Translations under genes and position numbers: made by a program | Notes under the pieces: model-generated | What the model was told of the DNA's origin: nothing | The model's input: the letters and a program-made list of their open reading frames with translations, nothing else | Database searches by the model: none | Shown here: positions 24,923 to 35,666 of the stretch, piece after piece | Layout: the number at the start of each line of letters is the position of its first letter | Numbering within the stretch: the first letter of the stretch is position 1 | NCBI RefSeq assembly: GCF_030285625.1 | Contig: NZ_CP127294.1 | Location: forward strand, 8,526,001-8,590,000 | DNA length: 64,000 bases | Origin: Amycolatopsis sp. 2-15 | GTDB taxonomy: Bacteria > Actinomycetota > Actinomycetes > Mycobacteriales > Pseudonocardiaceae | Direction of reading: 5' to 3'

Positions 24923-26011
24923 GTGCCCGAAGTCGACTACTACGCGGTGCTCGGCGTGGGGAAGACGGCGTCGCCCACGGAGATCAGGGCGGCGTACCGC
25001 AGGCTGGCGAAGACGCTGCACCCCGACGCGGGCGGCACCGTCGGCACGTTCCAGCTGCTGCGCGAGGCCTACGACACGCTGAGTGATTCCCGCGCTCGCG
25101 CTGCGTACGACGCCGGCATCCCGACCGTGCACGCGCGCCCGCCGGCGAAGCCGAAACGCCGCCGGTTCAGCGAGGAACCCGGGTTCGTGCCCGAGCCGCT
25201 GGATCTGGAGCCGGACGAGCTCGAGTGGTGGGAGTTCGCGGCGCAGGACCCGCGCGTGCGCCACGGGCGGCGGCGCGGACCCGGGCACACGCCGGTGGTC
25301 GCCGCCGTCGCCGGCATGGTGCTCGTGCTGGCGCCGCTGGTGCTGGGCGTGGACTTCACGCCGCCGGTGCTCGTCGTGTGGCTCGCGCTCACGGCCGGCA
25401 CGGCGCTGCTGGTTCAGCGCCTGGCCCGCGGCTACCTCGCCGCGCGGCGCGCTCGCAGCGAGTTCGCCGCGGAGTTCGGTGGCGGCTCGGTGTTCGGCAG
25501 CCCCGGCGTGGAGGCCGACGAGCTCGCCGAACGCCTCACGGCCGACCTCCTCGAGCGCTACCTCACGCGGCTGCCCGCCGCCCGCATCTTCCACGGCCTC
25601 GCCTGGCCGGGCTCCGTCTTCGCCGACGTCGACCACGCCGTGCTGTGCGGCAAGCGCCTCGTGCTCATCGAGTCGAAACAATGGCTGCCCGGCCACTACG
25701 AAACCGCAGACGACGGCCGCCTGCTCCGCAACGGCCGCCCTTTCCGCGGCGGCGGTTCCCGCCTCGCCGAAAGCCTCGACTCCTACCACGACCTGCTCCC
25801 CGGCATCACCCTGCGCGGCGCGATGATCGTCTACCCCAGCCGCGCGGGCGCCATCACCACCGCGGACCCCGCCGAGGGCACCCCGCCCATGACGCCGGAA
25901 CAGTTCCTGCACGAAATCGGCGGCTGGCTGTCGGCCGAACCGTCTACTGTGGACCACAACGCGCTGCGGACGGTGCGGGGGCAGGTCGTGGGGAGTGGCC
26001 GGGCCGCGTAA
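24923..26011 (+). CDS. J-domain / membrane / NERD-nuclease fusion protein
   Basis: The 362-residue protein starts with a DnaJ J-domain (DYYAVLGVGKTASPTEIRAAYRRL) including the HPD motif at 33-35, which stimulates Hsp70 ATPase. A basic linker and two transmembrane helices (about 121-165) follow. The C-terminal NERD-like domain has the PD-(D/E)xK-type arrangement: SVFADVDHAV (Asp235/Asp237) and LVLIESKQW (Glu250, Lys252). NERD domains are predicted nucleases. The gene is monocistronic. GTG at 24923 follows GGAGG at 24906-24910. Recruitment of DnaK to a membrane-bound nuclease is inferred from the fusion, not known. Confidence 0.8.
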   Translation: MPEVDYYAVLGVGKTASPTEIRAAYRRLAKTLHPDAGGTVGTFQLLREAYDTLSDSRARAAYDAGIPTVHARPPAKPKRRRFSEEPGFVPEPLDLEPDELEWWEFAAQDPRVRHGRRRGPGHTPVVAAVAGMVLVLAPLVLGVDFTPPVLVVWLALTAGTALLVQRLARGYLAARRARSEFAAEFGGGSVFGSPGVEADELAERLTADLLERYLTRLPAARIFHGLAWPGSVFADVDHAVLCGKRLVLIESKQWLPGHYETADDGRLLRNGRPFRGGGSRLAESLDSYHDLLPGITLRGAMIVYPSRAGAITTADPAEGTPPMTPEQFLHEIGGWLSAEPSTVDHNALRTVRGQVVGSGRAA

Positions 26012-26207
26012 CCGCGGCGCCGGTTGTAAGTGCCGGTCGGTGACGCGGGCGGCGCGGATTCCGGCCGCCGGGCAGTGGCGATCTCGCCGACCGTGGCCGC
26101 GAACCTCGCTGGGCCCTCGCGCGGACGGCAGCCGGACTCGGCGCGGGTTTGCGCGGTCATCTCCCCTGCCCCGCACACTGCCGACCGGCACGCGAGAAGA
26201 TGTCCAT

Positions 26208-26813
26208 GTGAACACCGCAGCGACTCTCGGCACGGTGCTGCTCGTCTACGCCCCCGCGGCGGTGACGCCGGGGCCGAACTTCGTGCTCATCGCGCACACC
26301 GCGGCGGCCGGGTCGCGCCGGGCGGCGGTCGCCGTGGCGGCCGGGGTGGTAGTGGCGGGTGGGCTGCTGGCGACGGTGGCCGTGTTCGGGTTGGGCGCGT
26401 TGCTGGCGGCGACGCCGTGGCTGGCGACCGCGTTGCGGATCGTCTGCGGGCTTTACCTGGCGTGGCTGGGGATCAGGCTGTGGCTGGCAGCCCGGGCGCC
26501 CGACCGGGAACCGCCGGCCGAGCACAAGAACGCGTTCGGGCAGGGGATGCTGAGCAACGTCACCAACCCCAAGGCCGCCGTGTTCTTCGGAAGCGTGCTG
26601 ACGGCCACGCTGCCGCCGACGGAGCCCACGGCGACGAAGGTCGCGGCGATCGGGCTCATCGTGCTGGCGTCGGCGACGTGGCACCTGTCCGTGGCACTGC
26701 TGTTCTCCTCCCCCGCCACGCAACGCTGGTACGACCGGGCGCGGCCGGTGCTGAACCGGGTCGTCGGGGCAGTGCTCGTGGTGCTCGGGGTCGCGTTGGC
26801 CGTAACCGGGTGA
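26208..26813 (+). CDS. LysE-family exporter
   Basis: The 201-residue membrane protein of about six helices carries the LysE/RhtB signature AAVTPGPNFVLIAHTAAAGSRRAAVAVAAG and NVTNPKAAVFFGSV. The family exports amino acids or small metabolites by exchange with protons. GTG at 26208 starts the conserved helix. An overlapping ATG two bases upstream is out of frame and hits a stop at once. The substrate is unknown. The gene ends at a strong hairpin shared with the convergent peptidase gene. Confidence 0.9.
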   Translation: MNTAATLGTVLLVYAPAAVTPGPNFVLIAHTAAAGSRRAAVAVAAGVVVAGGLLATVAVFGLGALLAATPWLATALRIVCGLYLAWLGIRLWLAARAPDREPPAEHKNAFGQGMLSNVTNPKAAVFFGSVLTATLPPTEPTATKVAAIGLIVLASATWHLSVALLFSSPATQRWYDRARPVLNRVVGAVLVVLGVALAVTG

Positions 26814-26817
26814 GATA

Positions 26818-26857
26818 GGTCCGTGAAGGGCCCCGAGACAGGAGCCCTTCACGGACC
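26818..26857. terminator. Bidirectional hairpin terminator (GTGAAGGG type)
   Basis: GGTCCGTGAAGGGC (26818-26831) pairs perfectly with 26844-26857 around a 12-base loop, between the convergent LysE and peptidase genes. Hairpins with GTGAAGGG/CCCTTCAC stems are common behind genes in Amycolatopsis and relatives. Confidence 0.85.
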
Positions 26858-26863
26858 GGGAAC

Positions 26864-29377
26864 TCAGCCGTGCGAGCGGTTCTTCGCCGCGCGCGCCGAG
26901 TTGGTGCAGATCTCGCCCACGTCGATGGTCTGGCCGCGGTCGAGGTAGACGTCCGCGATGCCCACCGGCTTGCCCTTCGCGTTGGTGCAGGTCAGCTGGT
27001 AGGCCTCCTTGGGCCCGTACGTCGGCGGCACCGGCGACGCGAACGACACGCCACCGGTCCAGTCGTCCACCTGGGCCGGGTCGGCCTGGGCGTAGTTCAC
27101 CAGCACCGCGCGGTAGTCGCCGGCGGGCGGGTCGAACAGCACGGCGTGCTCCGAGGTGGTGCCGCCGTTGGCCGACGACGTCACGGCGTTGCCCGCGGCG
27201 TCGTACACGTACAGGTCCCAGTCGGTGTCCGGGTTCGCCCAGTTCACGTCCACGCTGAACTTTCCGTTGTCCACCTTCGGCAACCCGTCGACGTGGAACG
27301 TGAAGCTCTCCGACGCCGGGTTGTCCGGGTACGACTCGTTGATCGGCGGCACACCCGCCGGGTTCGTCACGGCGTACCCGGCCTGCGCCGGTCCCTGCGG
27401 GTCACGCCCGTAGCGGCCGGCGACGTACGGCCGCGTCGACGGGTTCACCGACCACGCGAACCGGCCGCCGGTCGAGGTGTAGGTGGAGTTCAGGTCGTCG
27501 GTCACGTACACGGGCGGCTTGGTGGAGCCGTCCGGCTGCAGCACGGGCGACGTCGGGGTCTGGAACGTCTTGTGCAGCTTGAGTTGGTAGCCCTTCGGCG
27601 CCGTGCCGATCAGCGTCGAGTGCGCCGCCGGGTCGGCGGTGTTGCGCAGCATCTCCAGCAGCGCGCCGCTGTTGCCGCCCTTGCCCGCGCCCGGCGCCGG
27701 GGCCAGGCCCGCGTACTCGGCGACCACACCCACCTCGTACGGCGTGTGGAAGCCGGCGCCACCGATCTCGATCGTGAAGCCCCAGCCGCCGGTGGCCCAG
27801 TACGACCAGTCCTCCGTGGTACCGGTGGTGTCGTAGAGCGCCCAGCTCGGTTCACTCGTGTAACCGTTGTGGGAGGCCAGTTTGTCGCCGAGCGCCTGGT
27901 ACACGGGGTCCTCGAGCGGCGGCCGGACGTCGGCGACGCCCGGCGGGCGCAGCACGAGCGCCGCGTTGGTGTGGAAGGTGATCAGGTTCGTCACCTGCCG
28001 CGACGACACGACCGAACGGATGTTGCGCGACTCCGGCTCGCTGAACGGGGCCGAACCGCGGAACGTCTCGCTGCTCCACGACAGGCCCGCTCCCCCGCCG
28101 CCCCAGAAGCCGGCGTAGTTGCGGTTCGGGTCGGTGCCGCGCTGCGCGCCGCCCGGGTTCGCCTTGCAGACTCCGGTGGCGAACTGCGGCGGGGAATCGG
28201 CGGCGTTGCAGTTCTTGCGTTTCATCTCGTAGTCGAACCTCGTGAAATCCCCACGGGGTTCGGCTTCGCGGGAGATCGAGAAGCCGTCGGGGTTCACGAT
28301 CGGCACGATGATGTTGCGCGTCTTGCCGACCAGCCCGCGGATCGTGGTGTCGTGGGCGTAGCCGTTGATCAGCTGGTAGGCCCACTCCATCGTGGTCTCA
28401 CCGGCCGGCCATTCGCGCGCGTGGTGTACACCCATCGTGAAGTCGACGGGCTTGCCGTCGGCGGTGTTCGCGACGTCCGTGGCGATCTCGAGCCCGACGA
28501 CGTCGCGGCCCTCCCACGTCGGCTCCGGCAGCGTGAACGCCTTGACCAGCTTGCGGTTCTTGCGCGCGAGCTCCTTCATCTCGTACTCGTAGTCGTACAG
28601 ATGGCGGTAGCTCGTACGGCCGGACGGCAGCACCGAGGCAGCCGTCTTCGCGGCGTACTCGCGGTCGGTTTTCGCGTCGCGGATCGACTTTGCCGACAGG
28701 TCCGGCTCGACGACGGTGGATTTCAGCCCGCTCGCCGCGAGCGTGCGGCGGTCGGCGTCGCCGGCGAGCACGACCTCGACGCCCGTCGCGTCACCTTTTT
28801 CGGTGACGTCGAGGCCGAGCCCGAGGAGCTTGTTCTTGTCCGCGCGCGAAGGCGTGTGCACGCGGACGAGTTCGGCGCGCTGGGCCGGCGCGGCGGATCC
28901 GGTCGGGGTGCCCTGCGGGGTCAGCGCCAGGAAGTCGACGCCGAGCTTCGCCTCCTTGGCGTTGCCCGCGTACCGGCAGCTCTGGATCACGAGCTGCTGG
29001 CCCTTCTTCACGAAGCTCTCGGCGAGCTCGTGGCTGCGCAAGGCCGCCGAGGCCGCGACGAGCGCCCCGGTGGCCTTGTCGAACACGGCGAGGTCCCAGT
29101 CGCCCTCGGCGCCGGCACCCGGCGTCAGACGGGCCTGGACCAGGCCGTCGACCGTCGAGGCGACCTCGCGGCGGTCGGTGCCGGGCGCGCCGGCCGGCTG
29201 GAGCGCGGCGAAACACGACCGCACGACGGAGCGGTCGGCGTGCACCACGTTCTGCGCGGCCGTGGCCGACGTCGGCAGGGCGACGAACGTCCCCGCCAGG
29301 ACGCCGGCCGTGGCCAGCAGAACCCACGGTCTGGATCTTCTGAGTGAAAGTCGTTGTGAAAGAGGTGAATTACCCAC
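26864..29377 (-). CDS. Secreted M14 zinc carboxypeptidase
   Basis: The protein of about 837 residues has a Sec signal (RRSRPWVLLATAGVLAGTFVA, cleavage after TATAA). Zinc ligands HAREWPAGE and later TFHTNA, substrate residues NPDGF and DPNRNYAGFW, and the catalytic glutamate FTIEIGG are those of the carboxypeptidase T/M14 family. A C-terminal beta-sandwich (about 200 residues, FSVDVNWANPDTDWDLYVYD) resembles the pre-peptidase PPC domain. It cleaves C-terminal residues from extracellular peptides. GTG at 29377 is selected because GGGAGG precedes it and the signal peptide starts there; upstream sequence has no export signal. Confidence 0.9.
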   Translation of the reverse strand: MGNSPLSQRLSLRRSRPWVLLATAGVLAGTFVALPTSATAAQNVVHADRSVVRSCFAALQPAGAPGTDRREVASTVDGLVQARLTPGAGAEGDWDLAVFDKATGALVAASAALRSHELAESFVKKGQQLVIQSCRYAGNAKEAKLGVDFLALTPQGTPTGSAAPAQRAELVRVHTPSRADKNKLLGLGLDVTEKGDATGVEVVLAGDADRRTLAASGLKSTVVEPDLSAKSIRDAKTDREYAAKTAASVLPSGRTSYRHLYDYEYEMKELARKNRKLVKAFTLPEPTWEGRDVVGLEIATDVANTADGKPVDFTMGVHHAREWPAGETTMEWAYQLINGYAHDTTIRGLVGKTRNIIVPIVNPDGFSISREAEPRGDFTRFDYEMKRKNCNAADSPPQFATGVCKANPGGAQRGTDPNRNYAGFWGGGGAGLSWSSETFRGSAPFSEPESRNIRSVVSSRQVTNLITFHTNAALVLRPPGVADVRPPLEDPVYQALGDKLASHNGYTSEPSWALYDTTGTTEDWSYWATGGWGFTIEIGGAGFHTPYEVGVVAEYAGLAPAPGAGKGGNSGALLEMLRNTADPAAHSTLIGTAPKGYQLKLHKTFQTPTSPVLQPDGSTKPPVYVTDDLNSTYTSTGGRFAWSVNPSTRPYVAGRYGRDPQGPAQAGYAVTNPAGVPPINESYPDNPASESFTFHVDGLPKVDNGKFSVDVNWANPDTDWDLYVYDAAGNAVTSSANGGTTSEHAVLFDPPAGDYRAVLVNYAQADPAQVDDWTGGVSFASPVPPTYGPKEAYQLTCTNAKGKPVGIADVYLDRGQTIDVGEICTNSARAAKNRSHG

Positions 29378-29524
29378 GTTCGCGGACCTCCCAGGGCCGA
29401 GCCGGGAGCAGGGACGCTCCGGCAGCGAACGACCATATCGACGCAAAACGCCCCGGGTAACCTTCGGAAGTACGGGATCATCCGCTCACAGTGGGCACAT
29501 ACCCGTCCTGGCTAATCTCGAAGG

Positions 29525-30190
29525 ATGACCGCCCTCGCCGAGGACCGCCGCCCCGCTCTGCTGTCGATCGCCGGCATCGCCGCGTTCGCGATCGGCGCCG
29601 CTCTGGTCCTGCTCCTGCAGCTGGTGCCGCCCACCGATGAGATCAGCGTGACCAGCCGGACCATCAGCGAGTACGGCCTGTCGGACAACAAGTGGGTGTT
29701 CGACCTCGCGGTGGTGCTGGTGGCCGTGGGCTCCGCCGTGACGCTCGCCGTGCTGCGGCTGCAACGGCGCCTGCCCGTGGTCTCGGCCGTGTTCGGTGCA
29801 CTGTGGACGATCGGCTTGCTCGTGATCGTGGCGTTCCCGAAGACCAACTGGGCCACGGCCACCGGTGGCGCCGCGGGCGGCACGCTGCACCGGGTGGCGA
29901 GCGTGGTCGCGTTCGTCTGCCTGCCGCTGGCCATTCTGGTGGCCGCGCGCACGACGTTCCCGCACTCGCCGCGCCGCCGGTTTGCCGCTCGGCTGCTCGC
30001 CGCGCTGTCGCTGGGCTGGCTGGCGATCATCGTCGGCGCCGTGGCGGTCGCCGCGGTCAACGACGAACGCTGGTGGCTGCTCATCCCGCTCGGCCTGGTC
30101 GAACGCGGGATGGCGATCACGGAGCTGGTCGCGCTGGCGGTGCTGGCAGCTCCGGTGCGCGCGGAGAAACCGGCCCGCGTTTCGAGCTGA
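29525..30190 (+). CDS. DUF998 membrane protein
   Basis: The 221-residue integral membrane protein has six predicted helices. The extracytoplasmic block VPPTDEISVTSRTISEYGLSDNKWVF after helix 1 fits DUF998. The family is of unknown function but shares helix architecture with DUF998/frag1-like proteins. It is divergent from the peptidase gene. ATG at 29525 is the only sensible start. No operon partner follows, as the next gene is convergent 20 bp away. Confidence 0.8.
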   Translation: MTALAEDRRPALLSIAGIAAFAIGAALVLLLQLVPPTDEISVTSRTISEYGLSDNKWVFDLAVVLVAVGSAVTLAVLRLQRRLPVVSAVFGALWTIGLLVIVAFPKTNWATATGGAAGGTLHRVASVVAFVCLPLAILVAARTTFPHSPRRRFAARLLAALSLGWLAIIVGAVAVAAVNDERWWLLIPLGLVERGMAITELVALAVLAAPVRAEKPARVSS

Positions 30191-30210
30191 AACTCAGCCC
30201 GCGCCGGCGA

Positions 30211-30612
30211 TCAGAACTCGTCGCCCTGCCCGAGCTCGTGTTCGAGCTGGTCGGCGCGAGCCACCAGGGCGCGCAACGGCCGGTCCAGCTCGTCCTCGAT
30301 GTCCAGCGACGCGAGCGGCACGGCGTGCTTGATCAGCGCCACGCCGTCGACCACGGCCGCACCGCCGACGCCGGACTCGCCGACGAGCTCCAGCAGCCGG
30401 CGCAGGTCGACGCGGTCGGCCCAGCCGACGGGCGAGGACAGCTCGGCCCACGCCACCCCGCCGTGGTCGGGCAGCAGGTGGACGGTCGCCTGCTGGCTGC
30501 GGCCGTCGTCGGTGGGCAGGCGGAAGCGCAGCCAGCCGTCGTGGTCCTCGAGCACCTCGTAACGCAGGCGCACGAAACTGATCACGTCGTTCCAGATCGT
30601 CACGGTCGACAC
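30211..30612 (-). CDS. Hypothetical protein, YbjN-like fold possible
   Basis: The protein of about 133 residues is acidic and has no signal or membrane segment. The pattern of VTIWNDVISFVRLRYEVLEDHDGWLRFRL followed by VHLLPDHGGVAWAELSSPVG and a helix resembles the YbjN/type-III-secretion-chaperone fold, which is seen in many small actinobacterial proteins. This is a guess from secondary-structure pattern. GTG at 30612 follows GAGGGGCGAGAG; GTG at 30630 would add six residues. It lies downstream of the CoA-ligase gene on the same strand with a gap of 110 bp. Confidence 0.6.
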   Translation of the reverse strand: MSTVTIWNDVISFVRLRYEVLEDHDGWLRFRLPTDDGRSQQATVHLLPDHGGVAWAELSSPVGWADRVDLRRLLELVGESGVGGAAVVDGVALIKHAVPLASLDIEDELDRPLRALVARADQLEHELGQGDEF

Positions 30613-30722
30613 CTCTCGCCCCTCGGCCACGGTGCCAGCCTATCGGGCCGCCGCCCCGCCCCGCCCGGCACACGCTCCGGGCGAACCGGACGCGCCACCG
30701 GTACGGGCGGCGGGCGACAAGG

Positions 30723-32654
<1,932 letters not shown>

Positions 32655-32693
32655 GGGCACGCTCCCTTGTGTGTTCGATCGATCGGCACCTGC

Positions 32694-33911
32694 TCAGACG
32701 GCCAGCCCCAGTGAACGCGCGATCAGCATCCGCTGCACTTCGGACGTGCCCTCGCCGATGGTGAGGATGCGGGCGTCCTGGTGGTGGCGGGTCGCGGCCG
32801 TCTCTTCGATGAAGCCGTAGCCTCCCTGCAGCTGGGTCGCCAGGTAGGCGGCCTTGTTCGCGGCTTCGGACGCGACCAGCTTCGCCGTGGCGGCGGCCTC
32901 CCTGATCGACAAGCCGTGATCGTACTTCCACGCGCCGTCGTAGGTCAGGGTGCGGGCGGTGGCGGCCAGCGCCGCGATGTCCGCGGTCTGGAACGCCACG
33001 GCCTGGTGGTGGCCCAGCGGCTGGCCGAAGGACGTGCGTTCGGTGACGAAGCGCAGGGTGTCGGCCAGGCAGCCGCGGGCGAGCCCGGCGCTCATCGCTG
33101 CGATCGGCAGCCGCGCCCACGTGAGGAACTCGAGCGCGTCGCGGTAGCCGCGGCCCGGTTCGGACAGCAGCGCGTCGCCCGGCACACGGACGTCGTCGAA
33201 GAACAGCGGGTGCGTGTCGGAGGAGCGCCAGCCCAGCTTCGGGTACCCCTTGCCGACGGTGACGCCCGGCGCGTCGAGCGGGACGAGGAACGCCGAGACC
33301 GGCGGCCGGCCGCGCTTGTCGTCGCCGACCGCGGCGAGCAGGATCACGTAGCGCGAGAACGGGGTGCCCGAGTTCGTGATGAACTGCTTGGCGCCGTTGA
33401 TGATCCAGCCGTCGCCGTCCTGGCGCGCGAGGGTGCTGATGTTGCCGGCGTCCGACCCGCCCGACGGCTCGGTGAGTCCGATCGAGATGAACGTCTCGCC
33501 GGTGGCGGCCGAGGGCAGGATCTCCTGACACAGCTCGGGCCGGTCCTGGGCCAGGTGCGCGAGCAGCGCGGCGCAGATCGCCTGGACGTGCACCGTGACC
33601 GCCAGCGAAGAGTCCACTGTGGCCAATTCCTCGATCGTGAGGCACAGCGTGCGCAGGTCGGCGCCGGCGCCGCCGAACTCGGCCGGCACCATCAAGCCGA
33701 AGACCCCGAGCCGGCCCGCCGCGCGGACCAGGTCCGCGTCGAACTTCGACTCGATGCTGCGCCGGGCGGCCTCGGGCGCCACCACTTCGGCGGTGAACTC
33801 CCGCACGGTGTCGCGCCACTGCAGGTGCTCGGGGGTGAAGGCCCAGGGCAGCTCGTACCCGTGGTCGGCGAGCTGGCCACCCCGCACGGAGTTCGTGGTG
33901 GTCGCGGTCAT
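32694..33911 (-). CDS. Acyl-CoA dehydrogenase
   Basis: The 405-residue FAD enzyme introduces a trans-2 double bond in acyl-CoA. Typical elements are GLTEPSGGSDAGNIST, GAKQFITNSGTPFSRYVIL, the RTSFGQPLGHHQAVAF helix and the C-terminal ARILTIGEGTSEVQRMLIAR, which holds the catalytic glutamate region. It is the first gene of a pair with the CoA ligase (39 bp apart). Its upstream region contains a CCCAC-GA-GTGGG repeat. Electron transfer would go to ETF encoded elsewhere. Confidence 0.93.
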   Translation of the reverse strand: MTATTTNSVRGGQLADHGYELPWAFTPEHLQWRDTVREFTAEVVAPEAARRSIESKFDADLVRAAGRLGVFGLMVPAEFGGAGADLRTLCLTIEELATVDSSLAVTVHVQAICAALLAHLAQDRPELCQEILPSAATGETFISIGLTEPSGGSDAGNISTLARQDGDGWIINGAKQFITNSGTPFSRYVILLAAVGDDKRGRPPVSAFLVPLDAPGVTVGKGYPKLGWRSSDTHPLFFDDVRVPGDALLSEPGRGYRDALEFLTWARLPIAAMSAGLARGCLADTLRFVTERTSFGQPLGHHQAVAFQTADIAALAATARTLTYDGAWKYDHGLSIREAAATAKLVASEAANKAAYLATQLQGGYGFIEETAATRHHQDARILTIGEGTSEVQRMLIARSLGLAV

Positions 33912-34028
33912 TCGGCATCACCTGTTCTCGGGGGTCCCCGCCTCGGGGCGGCGGGAGCACGGGATCGTCGGACCCAGCCGGGGACTGGGCCATCCGGACC
34001 AACGGTAGGCGCGCGGCGTTCGCGCAGA

Positions 34029-34040
34029 TACCCACGAGTG
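34029..34040. promoter_or_regulatory. Candidate operator CCCAC-GA-GTGGG
   Basis: This short perfect inverted repeat lies between the TetR gene end and the start of the acyl-CoA dehydrogenase gene, inside the only space available for the latter's promoter. It could be a site for the GAF-LuxR or TetR regulator encoded just upstream. Confidence 0.4.
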
Positions 34041-34047
34041 GGGGTGG

Positions 34048-34680
34048 TCAGCCGTCCGTGCGGAGGAACGGCGCCACGAGCAGTTCTGCCAGCTCGTCCG
34101 CCAGCTCGGCGGGACTCACGGCGCCGGCCGGGTCGTACCAGTCGGGCAGGTAGGCCAGCGTGCCGTACGCGATTTCCAGGCCCAGCCGCGCTTTCCGCGG
34201 GTCCGTGCCGAGCTCCCGCGCCGTCTCCTCGAACACCGTCGAGTGCTCGCGCCGCAGACTCAGCACGGCGTCGGCAAGCGCGGGCACGCTCACCCGCGCC
34301 TTGAAGAACAGCGGCACGTACTCGGGGTAGTCGCGGACCTCGATCAGCACCTGTTCGCGGAACAGCCGCCGCAGCCGTTCCCGCGGCTCGGGTTCGGCCT
34401 CGACTATCGCCCGCAGCCGGGCGGACACGTCGGCCGCCGATTGGCGCAGGCAGCGCAGGAAAAGCTCTTCCTTCGAGGAGACGTAGTAGTAGAGGCTGGC
34501 GCCACGCAGGTCCAGCTCGGCCGCGATGAGGTCGAAGTTCGCGCCTTCGTAACCGTGGCGGGCGAACACGCGTGCTGCGGCGCGTTCGAGCCGCGCCACC
34601 CGTTCGGCCCGTTTGCGTTCGGCCCGGGTCACCGGTACCTCGCCGGACCCGCCGGCCGTCAGGCTCCCCACCGCGGTCAC
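34048..34680 (-). CDS. TetR/AcrR-family regulator
   Basis: The protein of up to 210 residues contains a TetR domain (RVARLERAAARVFARHGYEGANFDLIAAELDLRGASLYYYVSSKEELF) and a C-terminal domain of the type found in regulators of fatty-acid and xenobiotic degradation. Its GTG start at 34680 overlaps the stop of the GAF-LuxR gene (GTGA), so the two regulators are made together. A shorter start (GTG at 34632) directly before RAERKRAERV is possible. The neighbouring divergent SDR-MaoC operon and a distant SDR operon share the palindrome CTAAGC-N4-GCTTAG, a plausible target. Confidence 0.88.
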   Translation of the reverse strand: MTAVGSLTAGGSGEVPVTRAERKRAERVARLERAAARVFARHGYEGANFDLIAAELDLRGASLYYYVSSKEELFLRCLRQSAADVSARLRAIVEAEPEPRERLRRLFREQVLIEVRDYPEYVPLFFKARVSVPALADAVLSLRREHSTVFEETARELGTDPRKARLGLEIAYGTLAYLPDWYDPAGAVSPAELADELAELLVAPFLRTDG

Positions 34681-35450
34681 GGTAGCAAGCCGGCCATCCG
34701 CGCGCGGTAGACGGCTTCGCCGCGGGTGTGACTGTCCAGTTTGGCCATCGCGCTCTTCAGGTACGACTTCACGGTCTGCACGGTGAGACCGAGCCGGCGA
34801 GCGACGTCCACGTTGGCGTGTCCCATCGCGACAGCGGTGAGGACGTCCAGCTCACGCGGCGAGAGCCGGATCGGCAGGTCGTCCGCGACCGGCGTCCCGG
34901 ACAGGCTCGCACCCAGCTCGCGCAGCCGCCGGCGCACCTCGGGGTCGGTGGCGGCGGCCGCGATGTCCTCGAGCTCCGCGGCGATGTCGCCGGCCGAGCG
35001 CCGCGACGGGCTCGGCGGTTCCTGCGCGGCCGAGCGCTTCACGAGGTCGACCGCCCGGTCGATCAGGCCCTCACCGAACTCCACCGACGTGCGCGCCGCG
35101 CCGTAGACGACGTCGCGCACCACCCCGTCGGTCTTCACGGGCACCGCGAACATCGCGCTCAGGCCCTCACCCGCCACGGCGCCGTCGAAGCGATGCGTGA
35201 TGCCCTTGGCCGCCACGTAGTCCCGGACGAACACCGGCCGTTCCAGGGCGATGCACCGGCCGCCGACCCCCTCGCCCCGCGGGATGACCAGGTTGCGCAG
35301 CAGGTCGGTGCGCGCGCCGTCGAACCGGTCGAGCACGAACGTGCCCGTGCCGCGGTCGACCCGGGCCGCGAACGCGATGTCCACCGGCTCGAGCGCGCGG
35401 ACGGCGCGAAGCACCCCATCGACGCGGACCTGCGGTGTCACCGTCGACAT
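34677..35450 (-). CDS. GAF-domain LuxR-type regulator
   Basis: This 257-residue regulator has an N-terminal GAF-like sensor (about 15-140, with GEGVGGRCIALERPVFVRDYV) and a LuxR/FixJ helix-turn-helix at the C-terminus (LSPRELDVLTAVAMGHANVDVARRLGLTVQTVKSYLKSAMAKL). Such single-protein sensors are common next to acyl-CoA catabolic genes in actinobacteria and may sense an aromatic or acyl-CoA ligand. The ATG at 35450 follows AAGGAGG. It is translationally coupled to the TetR gene and divergent from the SDR-MaoC operon. Confidence 0.9.
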   Translation of the reverse strand: MSTVTPQVRVDGVLRAVRALEPVDIAFAARVDRGTGTFVLDRFDGARTDLLRNLVIPRGEGVGGRCIALERPVFVRDYVAAKGITHRFDGAVAGEGLSAMFAVPVKTDGVVRDVVYGAARTSVEFGEGLIDRAVDLVKRSAAQEPPSPSRRSAGDIAAELEDIAAAATDPEVRRRLRELGASLSGTPVADDLPIRLSPRELDVLTAVAMGHANVDVARRLGLTVQTVKSYLKSAMAKLDSHTRGEAVYRARMAGLLP

Positions 35451-35599
35451 CCGCGCCTCCTTCCGCCACCTGCCGAGAGACCCACATCACTTTACGGAGG
35501 GACTCCTAGGATTTCTAGTCGACTCTTGAAAATTCGGCGCCCGTCCGGGCGAACATGAGCCCGGTCACAGTGGCCCGCCGAGCCCTTCCGGGTATCTTC

Positions 35600-35615
35600 C
35601 TAAGCATCCGCTTAG
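35600..35615. promoter_or_regulatory. Shared operator B, copy 1 (CTAAGC-N4-GCTTAG)
   Basis: CTAAGC-ATCC-GCTTAG is a perfect inverted repeat 51 bases before the SDR start. The same half-sites with the same 4-bp spacer recur at 50577-50592 upstream of another SDR operon. The architecture is TetR-like. Confidence 0.75.
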
Positions 35616-35666
35616 CGGGCAGACTGCGTGCCCGATCGCTGTTTCTCAACGATGAGGAGGGTCCTC

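Noticed and set aside
26870..29347. An 825-codon open frame on the plus strand.
   Set aside because: It is antisense to the M14 carboxypeptidase, whose signal peptide, zinc ligands and catalytic residues are intact.
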